Shown here: positions 26,321 through 33,995 of the stretch, one piece after another
Layout: every line of letters begins with the position of its first letter
How positions within the stretch are numbered: the stretch's first letter is position 1
Source of the DNA: Aliiroseovarius salicola
GTDB lineage: Bacteria; Pseudomonadota; Alphaproteobacteria; Rhodobacterales; Rhodobacteraceae
Assembly: GCF_027891095.1 (NCBI RefSeq)
Contig: NZ_JAQIIO010000001.1
Coordinates: 412,501 to 476,500 of the forward strand
Length of the DNA stretch: 64,000 nucleotides
Direction of reading: 5' to 3'
Notes under the pieces: generated by a model
Seen by the model: the letters and a program-made list of their open reading frames with translations, nothing else
Databases searched by the model: none
What the model was told of the DNA's origin: nothing
Position numbers and translations under genes: made by a program

Positions 26321-26382
26321 CTTTTTTCTTGCCAGAAATACCTTGGGGTGAGCAGCGCAGCTGCGAGGGGCAAAGCCCCTGA
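26321..26382 (-). repeat. Dispersed intergenic element, copy c
   Basis: Read leftward: GGGGCTTTGCCCCTCGC then CAGCTGCGCTGCTCACCCCA and AGGTATTTCTGGCAAGAAAA. The head begins three bases after the xthA stop codon (TGA, complement at 26383-26385), so the element forms the immediate 3' end of that gene. Confidence 0.85.
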
Positions 26383-27171
26383 TCAGAGATCAAAACTCGC
26401 AAACACCGGTGCATGATCCGAAGGCTTTTCCCAGCCCCGCGCATCGCGCAAAACCCGCGACCCATGTGCGGCATTGGAAATATCCGGCGTGGCCCAGACG
26501 TGATCCAGCCGGCGCCCTTTGTCCGCAGCGTCCCAATCTTTCGCACGATAGCTCCACCAGCTGTAAAGCTGGCCCTCTGGAATATCCTGCCGGGTCACAT
26601 CCACCCAACCAGCTGAATCCTGCACCTGCGCCAGTGCCTCCACTTCGACCGGCGTATGGCTGACCACTTTCAACAGTTTCTTATGCGACCAGACGTCATC
26701 TTCACGCGGGGCAATATTCAGATCCCCCACCAGAATGGATTTTCCCGGCTTTTGCTTGAAGAAATGGTCCCGCATCTCGGTGAGGTAATCGAGCTTTTGG
26801 CCAAATTTCTCATTCACCTCGCGATCCGGCACGTCGCCGCCTGCGGGCACATAGAAATTATGAACCGTCACCCCGTTTTCCAACTGCCCGGCAATATGGC
26901 GGGCATGGCCGAGATCAGCAAAGTCATGACTGTCTGCTTCAACCATCGGAATGCGCGACAGGATGGCCACGCCGTTGTAACCCTTCTGTCCACGGGCCAC
27001 CATGTGTTCGTATCCCAGCGCGCGAAACCCCTCGAGCGGGATCTTTTCAACCGGGCTTTTGCATTCCTGCAGGCAAAGCACATCCGGCGCCTCATCTTCC
27101 AGAAGTTTCAGCACAATCGGTTCCCGCAGCCGAACAGAATTGATGTTCCAGGTGGCAAGGGTGAAGCTCAT
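26383..27171 (-). CDS. xthA: Exodeoxyribonuclease III
   Basis: Protein of 262 aa of the endonuclease/exonuclease/phosphatase fold. Start set at MSFTLATWNINSVRLR with GGAGGATATC upstream; the longer frame passes through the VOC terminator. Motifs: LCLQECKSP (metal-binding Glu), VHNFYVPAGGD, LVGDLNIAPREDDVW and the catalytic ending HVWAT...SDHAPV. The enzyme repairs AP sites and removes 3' blocking groups. First gene of the leftward run followed by the CnoX-like gene. Confidence 0.92.
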   Translation of the reverse strand: MSFTLATWNINSVRLREPIVLKLLEDEAPDVLCLQECKSPVEKIPLEGFRALGYEHMVARGQKGYNGVAILSRIPMVEADSHDFADLGHARHIAGQLENGVTVHNFYVPAGGDVPDREVNEKFGQKLDYLTEMRDHFFKQKPGKSILVGDLNIAPREDDVWSHKKLLKVVSHTPVEVEALAQVQDSAGWVDVTRQDIPEGQLYSWWSYRAKDWDAADKGRRLDHVWATPDISNAAHGSRVLRDARGWEKPSDHAPVFASFDL

Positions 27172-27219
27172 GATATCCTCCGGTGAACGCACGTTTGCGG
27201 CGACCATAAAGGACGGATT

Positions 27220-27260
27220 AAAAAGTAAACAGGGGCGAGTTCCCCCTCGCCCCTGTTTAC
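27220..27260 (-). terminator. Intrinsic terminator of the VOC gene
   Basis: Long perfect stem GTAAACAGGGGCGAG (27225-27239) with CTCGCCCCTGTTTAC (27246-27260). Read leftward it is followed by TTTTTAATCC. It directly abuts the VOC gene stop at 27261. Confidence 0.9.
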
Positions 27261-27638
27261 TCAATCATACGAGATGACTTCCCACTCCACCCCATCATGG
27301 TCATCGAAATAGAACCGCTTTCCCGGTTCGTAATCGGCGTGGTTGTGCGGGGTGAAACCGGCCGCCGCGACCCGTTTCTCAGTGGCCTCTATGTCATCCA
27401 CCAGCACCCCCACATGGTTAAGCCCCGCGCGTGTGGTGTAGGAATGCTGCGGTTTATTCATATCCTGATTGGGGGTGTAGAGCGCCACATAGCTGGTCTC
27501 GTCGCCCACATGAGCCGTATATCCACCCGACATGGCGTCCCCTTCCCAACGAACTTTCCAGTCAAATACCGCGCCCAACCAGACAGCGGTGGCTTTTGGG
27601 TCGCTTACGGTGACATTCACATGTTCCAGTACTGCCAT
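27261..27638 (-). CDS. VOC-family protein (glyoxalase/bleomycin-resistance fold)
   Basis: Protein of 125 aa, one vicinal-oxygen-chelate module: LEHVNVTVSDPKATAVWLG at the start, GLNHVGVLVDDIE in the middle and YFDDHDGVEWEVIS at the end. His, His and Glu in these positions could be metal ligands, as in lactoylglutathione lyase. The promoter facing it contains a near-consensus SoxR box in a 19-bp spacer, so it is probably induced by redox-cycling compounds. That fits detoxification of a reactive or quinone-like compound. Substrate is unknown. Confidence 0.85.
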   Translation of the reverse strand: MAVLEHVNVTVSDPKATAVWLGAVFDWKVRWEGDAMSGGYTAHVGDETSYVALYTPNQDMNKPQHSYTTRAGLNHVGVLVDDIEATEKRVAAAGFTPHNHADYEPGKRFYFDDHDGVEWEVISYD

Positions 27639-27667
27639 TTCGGCCTCCTTGATTTGTTGCGACTCAC

Positions 27668-27698
27668 TTGATAATTCCTAAAGCTAACTTTAGCTCAA
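27668..27698 (-). promoter_or_regulatory. SoxR box within 19-bp-spacer promoter for the VOC gene
   Basis: Box 27677-27694 CCTAAAGCTAACTTTAGC matches 14 of 18 bases of the E. coli soxS operator CCTCAAGTTAACTTGAGG. On the leftward strand, TTGAGC (27693-27698) and TATCAA (27668-27673) are separated by exactly 19 bp. That is the over-long spacer typical of MerR/SoxR-activated promoters. The box starts 83 bp... from the soxR coding side it lies 27-44 bp upstream of the soxR ATG. Confidence 0.82.
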
Positions 27699-27720
27699 GT
27701 TATTTCTTCAGGAGGTCTGG

Positions 27721-28185
27721 ATGGAACGCCGAAACGAGATTTCCATTGGCACATTGGCCAATCGCACCGGGTTGGCGGTATCCGCAATCCGATACTACGA
27801 GACGCAGGGTCTGGTGGCCCCGGAGCGCAATGCGGGCGGACAGCGGCGGTTTCTGCGCTCTGATATTCGCAGGTTGAGCTTCGTCATGATCGCGCAGAAA
27901 TTTGGGTTTACACTGGACCGCATCCGCGAAGTGCTGGGGCGACTGCCGGAAAAGCGCACACCGAATGCCAATGATTGGAGCGAGATTTCAAAGGATTTCC
28001 GCGCTGAACTGGACGAACAGATCGCCGCTCTCACCCGGCTGCGCGACAAGCTTGATGGCTGCATCGGCTGCGGCTGCCTCTCGCTTGACCGCTGTGCGCT
28101 TTACAACCCGGATGATGTGGCCGCCGAAAAAGGCTCCGGACCGCGCTATCTGTTGGGGGATGAGGCGGTTCGGCCGGAAGATTGA
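27721..28185 (+). CDS. soxR: Redox-sensitive transcriptional activator SoxR
   Basis: Protein of 154 aa: MerR HTH (about 7-75; ISIGTLANRTGLAVSAIRYY), dimerisation helix, and the [2Fe-2S] ligand set CIGCGCLSLDRC with Cys114, Cys117, Cys119 and Cys125. Its CX2CXCX5C spacing is identical to E. coli SoxR. Oxidation of the cluster by redox-cycling drugs switches on target promoters. The gene is divergent from the VOC gene, with the SoxR box between, and no soxS is present; this direct-regulation arrangement is common outside enterobacteria. ATG preceded by AGGAGG. Confidence 0.94.
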   Translation: MERRNEISIGTLANRTGLAVSAIRYYETQGLVAPERNAGGQRRFLRSDIRRLSFVMIAQKFGFTLDRIREVLGRLPEKRTPNANDWSEISKDFRAELDEQIAALTRLRDKLDGCIGCGCLSLDRCALYNPDDVAAEKGSGPRYLLGDEAVRPED

Positions 28186-28267
28186 AACAGCACTAAAGCC
28201 ACTACATTGATCTGCCTTAAGGTATCCCCGCAAACGCATCTCCAGACTGAGCACACGGAGGCCCGCA

Positions 28268-28978
28268 ATGTCCGATCATGGCCACAGCACACAAGAAATT
28301 GCCGCGCGCATTGGCGCGCCACCGGGGAAAGGTGTTCTGCGCGATGCGGTTTATGGCGCGATTGACGGGTCGGTGACGACCTTTGCCATCGTGGCAGGCG
28401 TGGCAGGCGCGGGGCTGTCCCCCTTTATCATCGTCGTTCTGGGGTTGGCCAATGTGCTGGCCGACGGGTTTTCGATGGCCGCCGCGGCCTATTCGGGCAC
28501 CAAAGCGGATCAGGACAACTACCGCCGTATTCGCAAGATTGAAGAGCAGCATATTCAGTCCAACCCGCAAGGGGAATGGCGCGAAGTGCGGGAAATTCTG
28601 TCTCAGAAAGGGTTGTCTGACCGCATATTGGATGAGGCGACCGATGCAGTCACGAAAGACAAGGAACGCTGGATCAACCTGATGATGGAGGGCGAATACG
28701 GGCTTGGGGGTATTGATCCCAATCCGATGCGTGCCGCGCTGACGACGTTCCTGTCATTCCTTGTTGCCGGGATGATCCCCCTGCTGCCTTTCATTCTGAA
28801 ACTCGAAGGCGCGTTCACCATTTCTGCCTGGATGACCATGGCCAGCTTCTTTGCCATCGGGGCGTTAAAAAGCCACTGGTCGCTGAGCCCATGGTGGCGA
28901 TCTGCGATCGAAACATTGTTGATCGGCGGCTGCGCGGCTGGGTTGGCCTATGGTGTGGGGACACTTTTCAACATTTGA
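28268..28978 (+). CDS. VIT1/CCC1-family iron/manganese transporter
   Basis: Protein of 236 aa with the CCC1/VIT signature: RDAVYGAIDGSVTTFAIVAG near residues 25-44 (transmembrane 1) and VLADGFSMAAAAY (transmembrane 2). A soluble linker with Glu-rich metal-binding helices (EEQH, then MMEGEYG) comes next, then three hydrophobic C-terminal segments. Relatives move ferrous iron or manganese into vacuoles or out of the cytoplasm. Preceded by GGAG in CACACGGAGGCCC. It follows soxR by 82 bp and may read through from it. Confidence 0.87.
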   Translation: MSDHGHSTQEIAARIGAPPGKGVLRDAVYGAIDGSVTTFAIVAGVAGAGLSPFIIVVLGLANVLADGFSMAAAAYSGTKADQDNYRRIRKIEEQHIQSNPQGEWREVREILSQKGLSDRILDEATDAVTKDKERWINLMMEGEYGLGGIDPNPMRAALTTFLSFLVAGMIPLLPFILKLEGAFTISAWMTMASFFAIGALKSHWSLSPWWRSAIETLLIGGCAAGLAYGVGTLFNI

Positions 28979-29106
28979 AGCCTCAAACATCTTGTATTCC
29001 ACATCATCCAAACCCTCCGACCGCATGGAGGGATCTCGGTGAAGTGGCGGGCAGAGAACCGATGAAGCATGATACCTGATGCGGAGGCAGACTGGCTATT
29101 GGACGA

Positions 29107-29310
29107 CTAGTCTGACCAGCTTGCTCTCAGGCCGAGCAGCTGGCGGATCACCACCCAGGTGATCCAAACCGCAACCCCTGCAACCAATCCATCCACCGCA
29201 TAATGCCATGCCAGATGGACCGAGGCGATCCAGATGATCACCCCGTAGATTGCCGTTGCCAGACCGATCCAGAATCCAAAGTGGAAAGCAGCAAGACCTG
29301 TTCGGCACTG
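29107..29310 (-). pseudogene. C-terminal remnant of a PAP2/Aur1-like phosphatase
   Basis: Read leftward, the frame from 29310 to TAG 29107-29109 has no start codon but encodes FHFGFWIGLATAIYG then IIWIASVHLAWHYAVDGLV. It contains the PAP2 phosphatase motif S-x5-H-x3-D (SVHLAWHYAVD) and two hydrophobic segments, as at the end of an Aur1/PAP2 family protein. The N-terminal two-thirds are missing: upstream is an in-frame stop and then the GNAT gene. I interpret it as a decayed gene fragment. The rest of 28979-29106 shows nothing else. Confidence 0.65.
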
Positions 29311-29343
29311 TCAATTCTCAAGGTCATTGACTGGCCCAACGCG

Positions 29344-29856
29344 TTATCTTAACTCCAACTTCATATGAAGGACCCGTTCATCATCGCCGCCAAAGGCCTC
29401 GGGGTCGGTGAAATATTCAAAGTCCAGGCTTTCATAAAGCGGCAGAGCCTCAACGTGGCGATACAGCGCATCAAGCCACACGGCCCCGAGTCCCTGCCGA
29501 CGGGCTTCATCCACCAGTGCCTGCCCCAGCTTGCGACCAATCCCATGACCCCGCGCGGCATCCCGCACATACATGCGGTTCATCTCGGCATCATTTTCGC
29601 CATGAGGTTTCATCATCACAAGCCCAACTGGCTGATCATTAAGTCGCGCCAGAAAACACTCGCCATGTGGCGGAAGAAAGAACCGCTCAAACGCCGCAAG
29701 TTCGCCCGCAACATCCTGTTCGACAAGGTAATTGTCGATCGTTTCAAGCATCTCGGGATAGCGGACACGCAGAAAGTCGAAGAACTCCCACACCAAGGTA
29801 CGGACATCATCGATGTCTTCGGACGAGCGGACGGGTGACACCTGTACAGACATCAT
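29344..29856 (-). CDS. GNAT-family N-acetyltransferase
   Basis: Protein of 170 aa with one GNAT domain. The acetyl-CoA-binding loop is MYVRDAARGHGIGRKLG (Arg/Gln-x-x-Gly-x-Gly/Ala), followed by VWLDALYRHVEALPLYESLDF. It is most like the small acetyltransferases of the PhnO/RimI-like fold acting on small molecules; substrate unknown. Its start overlaps the cupin gene stop (29853-29856), so the two form an operon. Confidence 0.85.
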   Translation of the reverse strand: MMSVQVSPVRSSEDIDDVRTLVWEFFDFLRVRYPEMLETIDNYLVEQDVAGELAAFERFFLPPHGECFLARLNDQPVGLVMMKPHGENDAEMNRMYVRDAARGHGIGRKLGQALVDEARRQGLGAVWLDALYRHVEALPLYESLDFEYFTDPEAFGGDDERVLHMKLELR

Positions 29857-30188
29857 CCTTTGACCGGATAGCGGTCTGGTTCTTCGAAGACGTCAATGAC
29901 CCGGCTGCCAGCTTTGATCTTGCCACCATGCTCAACCCCGGATGGGATCGAATAGCTGTCCCCAGGGCCATAGACACGCGTTTCCCCGCCAATTGTCTGC
30001 TCTACCTCGCCTTCGAGCACAGTGCCCCATTGGGCTTTGTGTGAATGGAGCGGTAGCACGAAATCTTGCGGAAATGAGAAGAACACCACCAACCCCGCGT
30101 CAGACCGGATTGCCTTTGTCTGCACTTCTTCTTCGGGGAAGGGCACATCAAGCGCAGGGAAGTTTTCAATAAAGTCAGGAAAATCCAT
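29853..30188 (-). CDS. Single-domain cupin protein
   Basis: Protein of 111 aa starting at MDFPDFIENF (AGGTCC upstream; the longer frame lacks a ribosome-binding site). The conserved cupin_2 barrel is visible in LPLHSHKAQWGTVLEGEVEQ (metal-binding HxH with Glu) and YGPGDSYSIPSGVEHGG (second histidine). Stand-alone cupins include dioxygenases, isomerases and ligand sensors, so no activity is assigned. Cotranscribed with the GNAT gene. Confidence 0.83.
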   Translation of the reverse strand: MDFPDFIENFPALDVPFPEEEVQTKAIRSDAGLVVFFSFPQDFVLPLHSHKAQWGTVLEGEVEQTIGGETRVYGPGDSYSIPSGVEHGGKIKAGSRVIDVFEEPDRYPVKG

Positions 30189-30324
30189 GGAATGAGGACC
30201 TTTCGATTTGATCAATATGACATGTCAGAATTCAGATATACCAGCTTCGTTTCTCGAAATATGGGCTTCTAAACTAACATAGTTACCGGCAAATACCTAA
30301 CGTCGACAGGATGCATCCATCGAC

Positions 30325-30353
30325 AAAAAAAGCCCGGGCATGAAAGCCCGGGC
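30325..30353 (-). terminator. Intrinsic terminator of the CenR-type gene
   Basis: Stem GCCCGGGC (30332-30339) with its perfect match at 30346-30353 and loop ATGAAA. Read leftward it is followed by TTTTTTT. It lies 80 bp past the response-regulator stop. Confidence 0.9.
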
Positions 30354-30432
30354 CAGTCTGACAGGGAGGATGTGCCATAACCCTGGCACGTGGGATTTCT
30401 TGCGCCTGATCCCCGGCGCTAAAGGTCTTTGG

Positions 30433-31119
30433 TCAACCGTTCAGGCGATAGCCGCCGCTCTCGGTCACCAGAATGCGCGCATTTGAGGGATCAGGTTCGA
30501 TCTTCTGGCGCAGACGGTAGATATGTGTCTCCAGCGTGTGGGTGGTCACACCCGCATTGTAGCCCCAGACTTCGTGCAACAGCACATCCCGGGCCACCAC
30601 TCCATCTGTGGCGCGATAGAGAAATTTCAAGATGTTCGTTTCTTTTTCCGTCAAACGGATCTTGCGGTCATCCTCGGTGATCAGCATTTTCATCGCCGGT
30701 TTGAACGTATACGGCCCAAGCTGGAACACCGCATCTTCGGATTGTTCATGCTGGCGCAGCTGGGCGCGAATGCGTGCCAAAAGCACAGGGAATTTGAACG
30801 GCTTGGTCACGTAATCATTGGCGCCCGCATCCAGCCCAAGAATGGTGTCAGAATCGGTGTCATGGCCGGTCAGCATCACCACAGGGCATTTCACGCCCTG
30901 TTTGCGCATCACACGGCACAGCTCACGCCCATCGGTGTCTGGCAGGCCCACGTCCAGAATCACCAGATCGTAAATCGCTTCTTTCGACTTTACGATCGCC
31001 TCGGCGCCATTTCCGGCCTCAAACACGTCGAACTCTTCGGTCATCAGAAGCTGCTCGGCCAATGCCTCACGCAGATCTTCATCGTCATCCACCAACAGGA
31101 TCTTCTTCAAATTCGACAT
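30433..31119 (-). CDS. cenR: OmpR-type response regulator, CenR family
   Basis: Protein of 228 aa. The receiver domain (5-120) has acidic DDDED (11-15) and phospho-acceptor Asp56 in LVILDVGLPD. The winged-helix DNA-binding domain (130-228) ends in GVTTHTLETHIYRLRQKIE and ILVTESGGYRL, a signature of CenR in Caulobacter and Rhodobacterales. CenR with the CenK kinase controls cell-envelope genes and is essential in those models. No histidine kinase is adjacent, as is usual for this gene. Family assignment is from sequence recall and was not tested by alignment. Confidence 0.8.
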   Translation of the reverse strand: MSNLKKILLVDDDEDLREALAEQLLMTEEFDVFEAGNGAEAIVKSKEAIYDLVILDVGLPDTDGRELCRVMRKQGVKCPVVMLTGHDTDSDTILGLDAGANDYVTKPFKFPVLLARIRAQLRQHEQSEDAVFQLGPYTFKPAMKMLITEDDRKIRLTEKETNILKFLYRATDGVVARDVLLHEVWGYNAGVTTHTLETHIYRLRQKIEPDPSNARILVTESGGYRLNG

Positions 31120-31366
31120 TTATCTCTCCCTTCCTATAAGCGGATCGGTGTGGCGATCACTTCCCGTTTTTCAAGACATGTGGCGGGGACAGCACTTTGA
31201 CAAGCTTTGCAACAATCCCCTCACGTCCTCGTGTGCTTATGCTCAGCAAATTGTGGGAATTGTTTCAGAATTTTACCAGAATTGCCGTGAACATCCCCAA
31301 TCTCACCGTCCTTTTCCATTCCCCTTGCCGGTCAGGCACACTAGATATGAGAGCAAGGAGAGCACC

Positions 31367-32458
31367 ATGACCCGATTTGCGGACCTGATCCCGGATCTGA
31401 ATGAACTGATTGCCCGCGCCCGTGCCGATTTGCGCATGGGAGTGCCGGTGGTGCTGGTCCGGAACGGGCGTGCCGTGATCGCAGCTGCAGTGGAAACGCT
31501 GACAGCTGCGCGGTTGCGTGAACTCCGGGGGTTGGGGGATCCGGTGCTTGCGATCACCACCCGCCGGGCGGAGACACTCAAGGCCCGCGCCTATTCCGAC
31601 AAAGTAGCCCGCGTGATCCTGCCGGATGACGCCGACACGCGCTGGATTGCGGCGATTGCTGATCCGGCGGACGATCTGACCCACCCGATGAAAGGGCCAC
31701 TTTCCACCTGCCGCGGCGGTGAAGACGCGCTTGAGGCACAGGCTGTGGCACTCACCAAATCCGCCCAGCTTCTGCCCGCTGTGTTGGTGGTTGAAATCGA
31801 GAATGCCGAGGAACTTGCACGTACCCACCTGCTCACCGTGCTGCACCTGACCGATGACCATGTGGCCGCGCTGAACCTTGTGCCCATTGTGCATGCCCGT
31901 CTGCCCATGGCTGCATCCGAAGCCGGACGCCTGCACATTTTCCGACCGGCTGACGGGCGCGAGGAACATTACGCAATTGAGGTCGGCCGCCCACCGCGTG
32001 ACAAACCCGTGCTCGCCCGCCTGCATTCCGCCTGCTTCACCGGCGACGTGTTGGGCAGCCTGAAATGTGACTGTGGTCCACAGCTCAATACTGCACTGCG
32101 CAGAATGGGAGAGGCCGGGGCCGGTGTGCTGCTTTATCTCAATCAGGAAGGGCGCGGCATTGGTCTGGCCAACAAGATGCGCGCCTATTCCCTTCAGGAT
32201 CAGGGTTTCGATACGGTCGAGGCCAACCACCGTCTGGGGTTTGAAGATGACGAGCGAAATTTCGGCATCGGGTCCGAGATCCTCAAGACCATGGGCTTTT
32301 CGGCTGTGCGCCTGATGACCAACAACCCGCGCAAAGTGGAGATGATGCAGGCCACCGGCATTGATGTGGTGGAACGCGTCCCCCTGAAAGTCGGAGAAGG
32401 GGCGCACAATACCGAATATCTGGCCACCAAGGCGCGGAAATCGGGGCATCTGCTGTGA
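31367..32458 (+). CDS. ribA: GTP cyclohydrolase II with degenerate N-terminal domain
   Basis: Protein of 363 aa from ATG 31367 (AAGGAG upstream). The C-terminal ~200 residues are GTP cyclohydrolase II: zinc cysteines in SACFTGDVLGSLKCDCG and the catalytic region NQEGRGIGLANKMRAY. It opens the GTP ring in the first step of riboflavin synthesis. The N-terminal ~150 residues occupy the place of the RibB domain in RibBA fusions, but the DHBP-synthase motifs are not recognisable, so a separate RibB is presumably encoded elsewhere. Its stop overlaps the start of the L,D-transpeptidase gene (GTGA). Confidence 0.9.
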   Translation: MTRFADLIPDLNELIARARADLRMGVPVVLVRNGRAVIAAAVETLTAARLRELRGLGDPVLAITTRRAETLKARAYSDKVARVILPDDADTRWIAAIADPADDLTHPMKGPLSTCRGGEDALEAQAVALTKSAQLLPAVLVVEIENAEELARTHLLTVLHLTDDHVAALNLVPIVHARLPMAASEAGRLHIFRPADGREEHYAIEVGRPPRDKPVLARLHSACFTGDVLGSLKCDCGPQLNTALRRMGEAGAGVLLYLNQEGRGIGLANKMRAYSLQDQGFDTVEANHRLGFEDDERNFGIGSEILKTMGFSAVRLMTNNPRKVEMMQATGIDVVERVPLKVGEGAHNTEYLATKARKSGHLL

Positions 32459-32997
32459 CGCTTCTGCGCCGCGCCATTCCACACCGATCCGTTCCACACC
32501 GTCACGACATGATCGTGACCCGCTGGGGTGCACGTTTCATGGGGCGGCAGATCCCATGTGCCATTGGGCGTGGCGGGATGACGGATGACAAACGCGAAGG
32601 CGATGGCGCCACACCGCGCGGGGTCTGGCTGCTTGCGGCGGGCATGTATCGCGCCGACCGCAGGACTGCCCCGGCCTCTGCCCTGCCTCTCCGCCCGATC
32701 GGTCCTCAGGATCGATGGTCAGATGACATTGAAGATCCCAACTATAACCATCTGGTCCGCGCGCACCGTTATGCGCCCAGTCACGAGAACCTGCGGATGG
32801 GGCCACCGCTGTATGATCTGTTGCTGATTTCTGATTGGAATTGGCCAGTCGCCAAACCGGGCAAAGGCTCTGCCCTATTTGTGCATAACTGGCGCCGCCC
32901 CAGATATCCCACCGCGGGCTGCATTGCCTTCGCGCCACGCGATCTCACCTGGATCCTCACCCAATGGCAGATAGACAGCCGAATCCACGTGCGCTGA
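32455..32997 (+). CDS. L,D-transpeptidase family protein (YkuD fold)
   Basis: Protein of 180 aa from GTG 32455, overlapping the ribA stop by four bases. The YkuD catalytic region is FVHNWRRPRYPTAGCIAF, with His and Cys of the H-x-n-TAGC active site. The family forms 3-3 cross-links or attaches lipoproteins in peptidoglycan. There is no signal peptide in the chosen start, so it may act unconventionally or the true start lies elsewhere. The ribA coupling is found in several Rhodobacteraceae, as far as I recall. Confidence 0.8.
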   Translation: MTLLRRAIPHRSVPHRHDMIVTRWGARFMGRQIPCAIGRGGMTDDKREGDGATPRGVWLLAAGMYRADRRTAPASALPLRPIGPQDRWSDDIEDPNYNHLVRAHRYAPSHENLRMGPPLYDLLLISDWNWPVAKPGKGSALFVHNWRRPRYPTAGCIAFAPRDLTWILTQWQIDSRIHVR

Positions 32998-33000
32998 TCC

Positions 33001-33060
33001 TTATTTTCTGGTCATAAATATCCCCGCCGGAGGCACAGGCTCACGCAGTGAGCCTCGCCC
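33001..33060 (-). repeat. Dispersed intergenic element, copy d1 (left half of composite)
   Basis: Read leftward: a GGCTCAC-TGC-GTGAGCC hairpin, then CCTCCGGCGGGGATATTTATG and ACCAGAAAATAA, a diverged version of the family tail. The tail faces the L,D-transpeptidase stop at 32997. It is the inverted partner of d2. Confidence 0.55.
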
Positions 33061-33145
33061 AAGTCGGTCGACCAGAGGGAGAAAAGGTGCGGGAGTACAT
33101 CCGGTATCGAGGGCACCCTCGCTTACGCTCTGGGCGCGCTGCCGG

Positions 33146-33224
33146 TGGCTCACTTCGTGAGCCTGTTAGGGGCGTTGCACCTCGCGCTACGCGCTCACCC
33201 CAGGATATTTGAACCCAGGAAAGG
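33146..33224 (+). repeat. Dispersed intergenic element, copy d2 (right half of composite)
   Basis: GGCTCACTTCGTGAGCC hairpin (33147-33163), AGGGGCGTTGCACCT head, CTACGCGCTCACCCCAGGAT then ATTTGAACCCAGGAAAGG tail. The tail faces the yggS stop at 33238. Together with d1 it gives two inverted copies pointing outward, each tail toward one of two convergent genes. The middle (33061-33145) matches neither copy well. Confidence 0.6.
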
Positions 33225-33237
33225 AGGGGGTTGGGTG

Positions 33238-33891
33238 TCACCCGTAGTCGCGTGCTCCAAAGATGGCGGAGCCAACGCGGACATAGGTCGCCCCTTGGCC
33301 AATCGCACGCTCGAAATCGCTGCTCATACCCATCGACAATTCGGGGAGGTTGTTGCGCTTGGCGATTTTGGCGAGCAGGGCGAAATGCAAACTGGGTTCT
33401 TCATCCGCAGGCGGGATACACATGAGCCCCTCGATGGGCAGGCTGAGCGCGCGACATTCGGCGATGAACGCATCCGCGTCCGCGGGCAGCACCCCGGCTT
33501 TTTGTTCTTCTTCGCCGGTGTTCACCTGAATCATCAGCCGCGGGCAATGCCCCTCTTCGTTGGCAATGCGGGCAATGGCTTTGGCGAGTTTCGGGCGATC
33601 AACGGAATGAATCACGTCAAACAGACCCATGGCCTGTCGGGTCTTGTTGGTTTGCAATGGGCCGATCAGGTGCAGTTCCACCCCATCAAACTGCGCTTTC
33701 AGGTCTGGCCATTTGCCCACTGCTTCCTGAACCTTGTTCTCACCAAAGATCCGGTGACCTTCTTCAAGAACCGCGATCACACGATCAAGCGGCTGGACCT
33801 TTGATACGGCGATGAGCTTGGTTGAACCGGGAGCACGACCCAGACGGGTCTCTTCCTTGGTGATACGGGCCTGAATGTCGGCAAGGGGCAT
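33238..33891 (-). CDS. yggS: YggS/PROSC-family PLP homeostasis protein
   Basis: Protein of 217 aa, a single TIM-barrel like alanine racemase N-domain. The PLP lysine is Lys31 in KLIAVSKVQPLDRV. Other motifs are FGENKVQEAVGKW, HLIGPLQTNK and LSMGMSSDFERAIGQGATYVRVGSAIFG (quoted in parts: LSMGMSSDFERAI and VRVGSAIFG). YggS binds PLP and buffers its level; no racemase activity is expected. Start at MPLADIQARI with GAGAGGTG upstream. Single gene, convergent with the L,D-transpeptidase gene. Confidence 0.92.
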   Translation of the reverse strand: MPLADIQARITKEETRLGRAPGSTKLIAVSKVQPLDRVIAVLEEGHRIFGENKVQEAVGKWPDLKAQFDGVELHLIGPLQTNKTRQAMGLFDVIHSVDRPKLAKAIARIANEEGHCPRLMIQVNTGEEEQKAGVLPADADAFIAECRALSLPIEGLMCIPPADEEPSLHFALLAKIAKRNNLPELSMGMSSDFERAIGQGATYVRVGSAIFGARDYG

Positions 33892-33942
33892 GGGGCACCT
33901 CTCAAAGGGTCTTGATGCGAATCTGTCCAACCAGATGTCCCA

Positions 33943-33971
33943 AAAGAAAAGAGCGGGCACAAGGCCCGCTC
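33943..33971 (-). terminator. Intrinsic terminator of the porin gene
   Basis: Stem GAGCGGGC (33951-33958) with GCCCGCTC (33964-33971). Read leftward it is followed by TTTTCTTTTGG, 25 bp past the porin stop. Confidence 0.85.
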
Positions 33972-33995
33972 TTCCCTCGTAATAATCCGGATGGA

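Noticed and set aside
31148-31366. N-terminal extension of ribA
   Set aside because: No ribosome-binding site or conserved residues, while AAGGAG lies directly before ATG 31367.
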